Shown here piece by piece: positions 60,516 through 64,000 of a DNA stretch of 64,000 nucleotides. The notes beneath the pieces were generated by a model. The model was not told where the DNA came from, made no database searches, and was given only the letters and a program-made list of their open reading frames with translations. Source of the DNA: Thiobacillus denitrificans (lineage in GTDB: Bacteria; Pseudomonadota; Gammaproteobacteria; Burkholderiales; Thiobacillaceae); assembly GCA_002343685.1 (NCBI GenBank), contig DDRS01000007.1:1-64000 (forward strand). The letters are read 5' to 3'. Both the position numbers and the translations under genes were made by a program. Position 1 is the stretch's first letter; each line of letters starts with the position of its first letter.

Positions 60516-62066
60516 ATGAAGATCGGCGATCACGAGTGGCGCCTCGACTCCATCGGCCCGCACATCTGGCGCGGCGACATGGAAACCGGGCAATTGCTCG
60601 CGCTGTCGCGCGCGGTCAAGGAGGAAGGCGGCCAGCTCATCGCGCTGTGGGGTTCGGACGACCGTCACCTGAACGGCGGCTTCGGTATTCATGTCGCCCT
60701 GCTCACGGGCTTGGGGTTGGTCTGGGTGAGTTGCGCCCTGTCGGCGGAGACGCCCGCCTATCCCGATCTCGCGCATATCTTCCCACAAGCCGACCGCATG
60801 CAGCGTGCGGCCTTCGATCTGCTCGGCATCACTGCCACCGATGCGGTGGACGAGCGTAAATGGCTGCGCCACAACGCCTGGGCCGCAAGCGAATTCCCCC
60901 TGCGCAAGGATTTCTCGTCGCTCGCCGCTCACCGCTCACCGCTCCCGGAGGCCGATGCCTATCCTTTCATTTACGTGCAGGGCGACGGCGTCCACGAAAT
61001 TGCGGTCGGCCCCATCCACGCCGGGACCATCGAGCCGGGACATTTCCGCTTCTCCATCATCGGCGACCGTATCCTTAAGCTGGAAGAGCGCCTAGGCTAC
61101 GCCCACAAGGGCATCGAAAAACGTTTCGAGGGCATGGATATCGCCAGCGGCGCCAGGCTCGCCGGGCGCGTGTCCGGCGATTCGCACAGCGCCTATGCCT
61201 GGGCCTATTGCATGGCCGTCGAGATGGCGACCGCCAGCACGGTACCCGAACGGGCGTTGTGGCTGCGCGCCCTGTACCTGGAAATCGAACGCATCGCCAA
61301 CCATCTGGGCGATCTCGGCTACCTGGGCAACGACGTGGCGCTTGCGTTCGGCTTCGCGCAGTTCTGGCGACTGAAAGAAGACTGGCTGCGGATGAGCATC
61401 AAGCTGTTCGGCCACCGCTATCTGTTCGATCGCATCGCGCCGGGCGGCGTGGCCACGGATATTGACGCCGCAGGGTGTGCCGAACTCGACGCCCTGACCC
61501 GCCGCATCGAGGCCGAAGTACGTGAGCTCAAGATCATCTACGACGAACATGCCACTCTGCAGGACCGCTTCGCCGACACCGGCATCTGCAAACCCGAGCT
61601 GGCCGCGCAACTGGGTCTGACCGGGCTGGCCGGTCGTGCCAGCGCCCAGACCTGGGATGTGCGTACGCAATTTCCGCAGGTCCCCTATGACCGACTGGAT
61701 GTGAACATGGCAACCCAGCGCCGCGGCGATGTGCTGGCGCGCGTGGAAGTACGCTTTGCCGAGGTGTACGAATCCCTGCGATTGATCCGCGACATCCTCA
61801 AGCGCCTGCCAGCGGGCGGCATACACACGCCACTCCAACCGGCGCAAGCTGCATGCGAAGGTCTGGGCTGGGTGGAAGGCTGGCGCGGCGAGGTGATGGT
61901 GGCCGTCAGGATTGCGGCCGACGGCACGCTCGACCGCGTGCATCCGCACGATCCGTCCTGGCAGAACTGGCCGCTGGTGGAAATGGGCGTGCTCGGCAAC
62001 ATCGTGCCCGACTTCCCGCTCATCAACAAATCCTTCAACCTCTCCTACAGCGGACCGGATTTATAA
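60516..62066 (+). CDS. hyfG: HyfG-like large subunit, NuoC-NuoD fusion lacking all [NiFe] ligands
   Basis: 516 residues; E. coli HyfG has 555. An N-terminal NuoC-like part (about 1-165) is fused to a NuoD-like part. The first hydrogenase motif RVCGICG reads RVSGDSH here (218-224), so both cysteines are Ser220 and Ser223. The C-terminal DPCxSC motif reads NLSYSG (508-513), giving Ser510 and Gly513. No CxxC exists anywhere in the protein. The subunit thus cannot bind a [NiFe] centre. The protein otherwise keeps the fold motifs (RLGYAHKGIEKRFEG, LYLEIERIANHLGDLGYLGND). This is the energy-converting hydrogenase-related (Ehr) or complex-I-like state. Confidence 0.9.
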   Translation: MKIGDHEWRLDSIGPHIWRGDMETGQLLALSRAVKEEGGQLIALWGSDDRHLNGGFGIHVALLTGLGLVWVSCALSAETPAYPDLAHIFPQADRMQRAAFDLLGITATDAVDERKWLRHNAWAASEFPLRKDFSSLAAHRSPLPEADAYPFIYVQGDGVHEIAVGPIHAGTIEPGHFRFSIIGDRILKLEERLGYAHKGIEKRFEGMDIASGARLAGRVSGDSHSAYAWAYCMAVEMATASTVPERALWLRALYLEIERIANHLGDLGYLGNDVALAFGFAQFWRLKEDWLRMSIKLFGHRYLFDRIAPGGVATDIDAAGCAELDALTRRIEAEVRELKIIYDEHATLQDRFADTGICKPELAAQLGLTGLAGRASAQTWDVRTQFPQVPYDRLDVNMATQRRGDVLARVEVRFAEVYESLRLIRDILKRLPAGGIHTPLQPAQAACEGLGWVEGWRGEVMVAVRIAADGTLDRVHPHDPSWQNWPLVEMGVLGNIVPDFPLINKSFNLSYSGPDL

Positions 62067-62067
62067 G

Positions 62068-62601
62068 ATGGCTTCGTATCTGATCCTCCAGAAGATCCTC
62101 AAGACCGGCTTCGTCTCCGAACCGGCGCCCCAGCCCGACCCCGCACTGCGCACGCGCGAGCAGGCACTACAGGCGGAAATCCTCAAGGTGTTCGGCCAGG
62201 CGGTGGCGATCCGCCACGTCGACGCCGGCTCCTGCAACGGCTGCGAACTGGAAATTCATGCGCTCAACGGTCCGCACTACAACATCGATGGCCTAGGCGT
62301 GAAGTTCTCCGCCAGCCCCCGGCACGTCGACGTACTGTTGGTGACCGGCCCGGTTTCGCGCCACATGGAAGCCGCGTTGAAACGCGCCTACGACGCCATA
62401 CCGGATCCCAAGTGGGTCGTGGCCATGGGCGAATGCGCCTGCACCGGCGGGATGTTCGGCGAGAGCTACGCGTCGTGCGGGAAGATATCCAACGTCATCC
62501 CCGTCGACGTCGAAGTGCCGGGTTGCCCCCCCACCCCGACCGCACTGCTGCAAGGCATCCTGGCCGCCGTCAGCAAGGACGCGCCCAACGCGAACGGCTA
62601 G
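62068..62601 (+). CDS. hyfI: HyfI-like small subunit (NuoB family), four [4Fe-4S] cysteines intact
   Basis: 177 residues; shorter than E. coli HyfI. The proximal cluster ligands C56, C59, C123 and C153 are present in the motifs GSCNGCELE, MGECACTGG and PGCPPTP, the same set as the N2 cluster of complex I. No other cluster motif. The N-terminal 40 residues are non-conserved. Last gene of the operon. No ferredoxin-like hyfA or hyfH is present, so an external electron partner is required if electron transfer occurs. Confidence 0.92.
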   Translation: MASYLILQKILKTGFVSEPAPQPDPALRTREQALQAEILKVFGQAVAIRHVDAGSCNGCELEIHALNGPHYNIDGLGVKFSASPRHVDVLLVTGPVSRHMEAALKRAYDAIPDPKWVVAMGECACTGGMFGESYASCGKISNVIPVDVEVPGCPPTPTALLQGILAAVSKDAPNANG

Positions 62602-62679
62602 GGCAAACCTCCTACAGGCAGGCCCAACGCCATCATCGTGCCGCCCCTGTCCGGGGTCGCCAGCATTCGCTTGGCCGGT

Positions 62680-63819
62680 CTAGGCTTTGGGTTTCCTCCC
62701 GGGGCTGGCGGCCGGGATATATCCCGAGATCCGATACAGCATCCCTTCGCTTTTCTTGCCCTTGATGAAGCGCGTGGAGTGGCACGCGATGACGTCCCCT
62801 CTTTTCGACAGTTCGGCCAGATGAAGCCGAACGTCTTCCAGCGGGATTCGGGTCGCAGCAGCGATCTCGGCGTCGAACTGCTCGCCGCGACTTTTCAGGT
62901 ATTGATGGATTTTCTGCATATCTGAGGTACCTGATTTCATGAGTGACGAGACCTTGGAGCAGGCAGCCTGCTTTGCCCAGGGCAATTCAGCCCCCTCGCG
63001 CAAGCTGGTAACGATTGCTGAAAAATCGAGTGGGATCCGATCGGCAAGCGCACTCGCCCGTTTTTCCAACTGTCCCCAATCGAGAGGACAGGCCGGTCCG
63101 ACACATGCAAAGGCAATATGATTGTCGCCGCCAGGGACCGTCCCCAAATGCACGTGCCCTTGGAAGGCTTCGCTCAACAAGGCCAGGTGTCTGGACCAGT
63201 ATTTCCGGGGCCCGGCGAAATTGGCGACAAGCAGTCCGCCAGGGCGGAGCCGGTTCCGTGCCGCCTGATAGAACGTGCGACTGAGAAACGTCGGGGCGAT
63301 GCCTCGGGCGTCGAAGCCATCCAGCAACAGTACGTCGGTATCGCCTTCGGCCTCGGGGAGATACGCGGCGGCATCGGCCTGGACGATCGCCAGGCGTTCA
63401 TCGTCGGGTACGCCGAACGCCTGGCGCAACGCGATGACGTCGGGGTTCAACTCGACCACGGTCAAGCGTGCACGGGGCAGATGGCGGTGGCAGAACTTGG
63501 CCAGCGACCCTCCACCCAGCCCAACCAGCAACACATGGCCCGGATTCGGCGCGAACAGCAGAAAAGCCATCATCTTGCGGGTATAGGCGATATCCAGGGC
63601 GAAAGGATCATCGATGCGCATGGAACTCTGGATGAAATCCAGATTAAATAGCAGTTGCCGCGTCTCGCCGTCGTCGATGATGAAAGGCCTGGCGTAACGC
63701 CCGTCCAGAATCTGCTCGTAGAGTCTCACAGGATCGCTCTGCAGCGATTCGAGTACGCACACCTTGACCGGCTCGCCCTCCACCTTGCCGGGCAACTCCA
63801 GCAGCGGGGGGCGACTCAT
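62680..63819 (-). CDS. Spermidine-synthase-fold methyltransferase-like protein fused to a winged-helix domain
   Basis: 379 residues from ATG 63819 (ATG 63897 would add 26). The body is a class I Rossmann protein of the spermidine synthase superfamily: VLLVGLGGGSLAKFCHRHLP binds the nucleoside and ADAAAYLPEAEGDTDVLLLD follows. The active-site aspartate region reads DGFDARGIAP. The C-terminal 79 residues (MQKIHQYLKSRGEQFDAEIA, PLEDVRLHLAELSKRGDVIA) look like a winged helix of the small bacterial regulator type. Such fusions are unusual; a sequencing frameshift does not explain it because the frame is continuous. Convergent with hyfI. Confidence 0.8.
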   Translation of the reverse strand: MSRPPLLELPGKVEGEPVKVCVLESLQSDPVRLYEQILDGRYARPFIIDDGETRQLLFNLDFIQSSMRIDDPFALDIAYTRKMMAFLLFAPNPGHVLLVGLGGGSLAKFCHRHLPRARLTVVELNPDVIALRQAFGVPDDERLAIVQADAAAYLPEAEGDTDVLLLDGFDARGIAPTFLSRTFYQAARNRLRPGGLLVANFAGPRKYWSRHLALLSEAFQGHVHLGTVPGGDNHIAFACVGPACPLDWGQLEKRASALADRIPLDFSAIVTSLREGAELPWAKQAACSKVSSLMKSGTSDMQKIHQYLKSRGEQFDAEIAAATRIPLEDVRLHLAELSKRGDVIACHSTRFIKGKKSEGMLYRISGYIPAASPGRKPKA

Positions 63820-63937
63820 GGGGGCGGCGATGGCGGAAGCGGAATGGGACAAGTATGACGAAGACCTATGAACGTGTCTGCCAATTACGCATGGCAAAAA
63901 GCGCGATCGATCAAATCACATCATCAGATGACATTCT

Positions 63938-63958
63938 TATGATAATACAATTATCATA
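63938..63958. promoter_or_regulatory. Palindromic operator-like site near the window end
   Basis: Arms TATGATAAT and ATTATCATA, perfectly complementary, around ACA. A smaller dyad TCATC-A-GATGA lies just before, near 63921-63931. They sit in an A/T-rich gap between the spermidine-synthase-like gene and a possible gene starting at 63991. Confidence 0.5.
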
Positions 63959-63990
63959 TTATCCCTACCCTGCCCATCACGAGTCCTGCC

Positions 63991-64000
63991 ATGGAAAACC
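63991..64000 (+). CDS. Possible start of a gene cut by the window end
   Basis: ATG at 63991 followed by GAAAACC. Only three codons are visible, so nothing can be said of the product. It is mentioned because the palindrome at 63938-63958 is well placed to regulate it. Confidence 0.25.

Noticed and set aside
55392..62601. Hydrogenase-4 (formate hydrogenlyase) operon
   Set aside because: Gene order matches hyf, but HyfG has none of the four [NiFe] cysteines, and no ferredoxin subunit, maturation protease or formate dehydrogenase is present.
1..64000. CRISPR arrays, tRNA or rRNA genes, insertion sequences
   Set aside because: No regularly spaced direct repeats of 24-40 bases, no cloverleaf with a T-loop GTTCGAATC-like core, no transposase or integrase motif was found on either strand by reading.

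Overview
The window is GC-rich, densely coded proteobacterial chromosome. It most resembles a betaproteobacterial sulfur-oxidising autotroph of the Thiobacillus type. The taxonomic guess rests on gene content: a sulfide:quinone oxidoreductase with all three redox cysteines, class I fructose-1,6-bisphosphatase, a SulP transporter beside a gamma carbonic anhydrase, a cynABDS cyanate operon, a PEP-CTERM protein, and the yqgE-ruvX-pyrR-pyrB-pyrC' operon. I saw no rRNA, tRNA, CRISPR array, insertion sequence or prophage.

Layout. 1-4.9 kb: a LysR regulator divergent from a DMT permease, then a PAS-GGDEF-EAL protein. 4.9-8.5 kb: the cynA-cynB-cynD-cynS operon on the minus strand. 8.9-12.9 kb: a GAF-AAA+-HTH sigma54 activator divergent from cyn, followed by an OsmC / acyl-CoA-dehydrogenase-like flavoprotein / DUF302 / rubredoxin operon preceded by a very good -24/-12 promoter. 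12.9-13.5 kb: a gene-free, repeat-rich gap. 13.5-18.9 kb: YqiA-like esterase, RNB ribonuclease, TonB, a PEP-CTERM protein (also with a sigma54-type promoter) and fbp. 18.9-27.8 kb: a second GGDEF-EAL protein, an RND efflux pump with a divergent TetR repressor, and photolyase. 27.9-33.1 kb: yqgE-ruvX-pyrRBC' and lnt. 33.2-37.8 kb: a third GGDEF protein, dut, coaBC, radC, rpmB-rpmG. 37.9-48.7 kb, mostly minus strand: desaturase, MscS channel, FadL-type porin with acyl-CoA synthetase, an RsmB-type methyltransferase, PsiE, an AI-2E permease, TerC and HtpX. 48.8-52.4 kb: NhaR-like regulator, PIN protein, WCPPC thioredoxin, a hypothetical gene and sqr. 52.7-62.6 kb: SulP, gamma carbonic anhydrase, a small ribbon-helix-helix regulator and a six-gene hyfBCEFGI-like complex. 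62.7-64 kb: a spermidine-synthase-fold protein carrying a winged-helix tail.

The most interesting locus is 52.7-62.6 kb. The HyfG-like large subunit has lost all four [NiFe]-ligand cysteines, while the small subunit keeps its four [4Fe-4S] cysteines and the proton-pumping membrane arm is complete. This is therefore not a hydrogenase but an energy-converting hydrogenase-related (Ehr-type) complex. It lies next to a SulP anion transporter translationally coupled to a gamma carbonic anhydrase. I infer a candidate energy-coupled inorganic-carbon uptake or hydration system. The second interesting locus is 4.9-12.9 kb, where one sigma54 activator sits between a cyanate operon and an uncharacterised flavoprotein-rubredoxin operon.

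All functional calls rest on reading motifs and gene order; no database search was possible.
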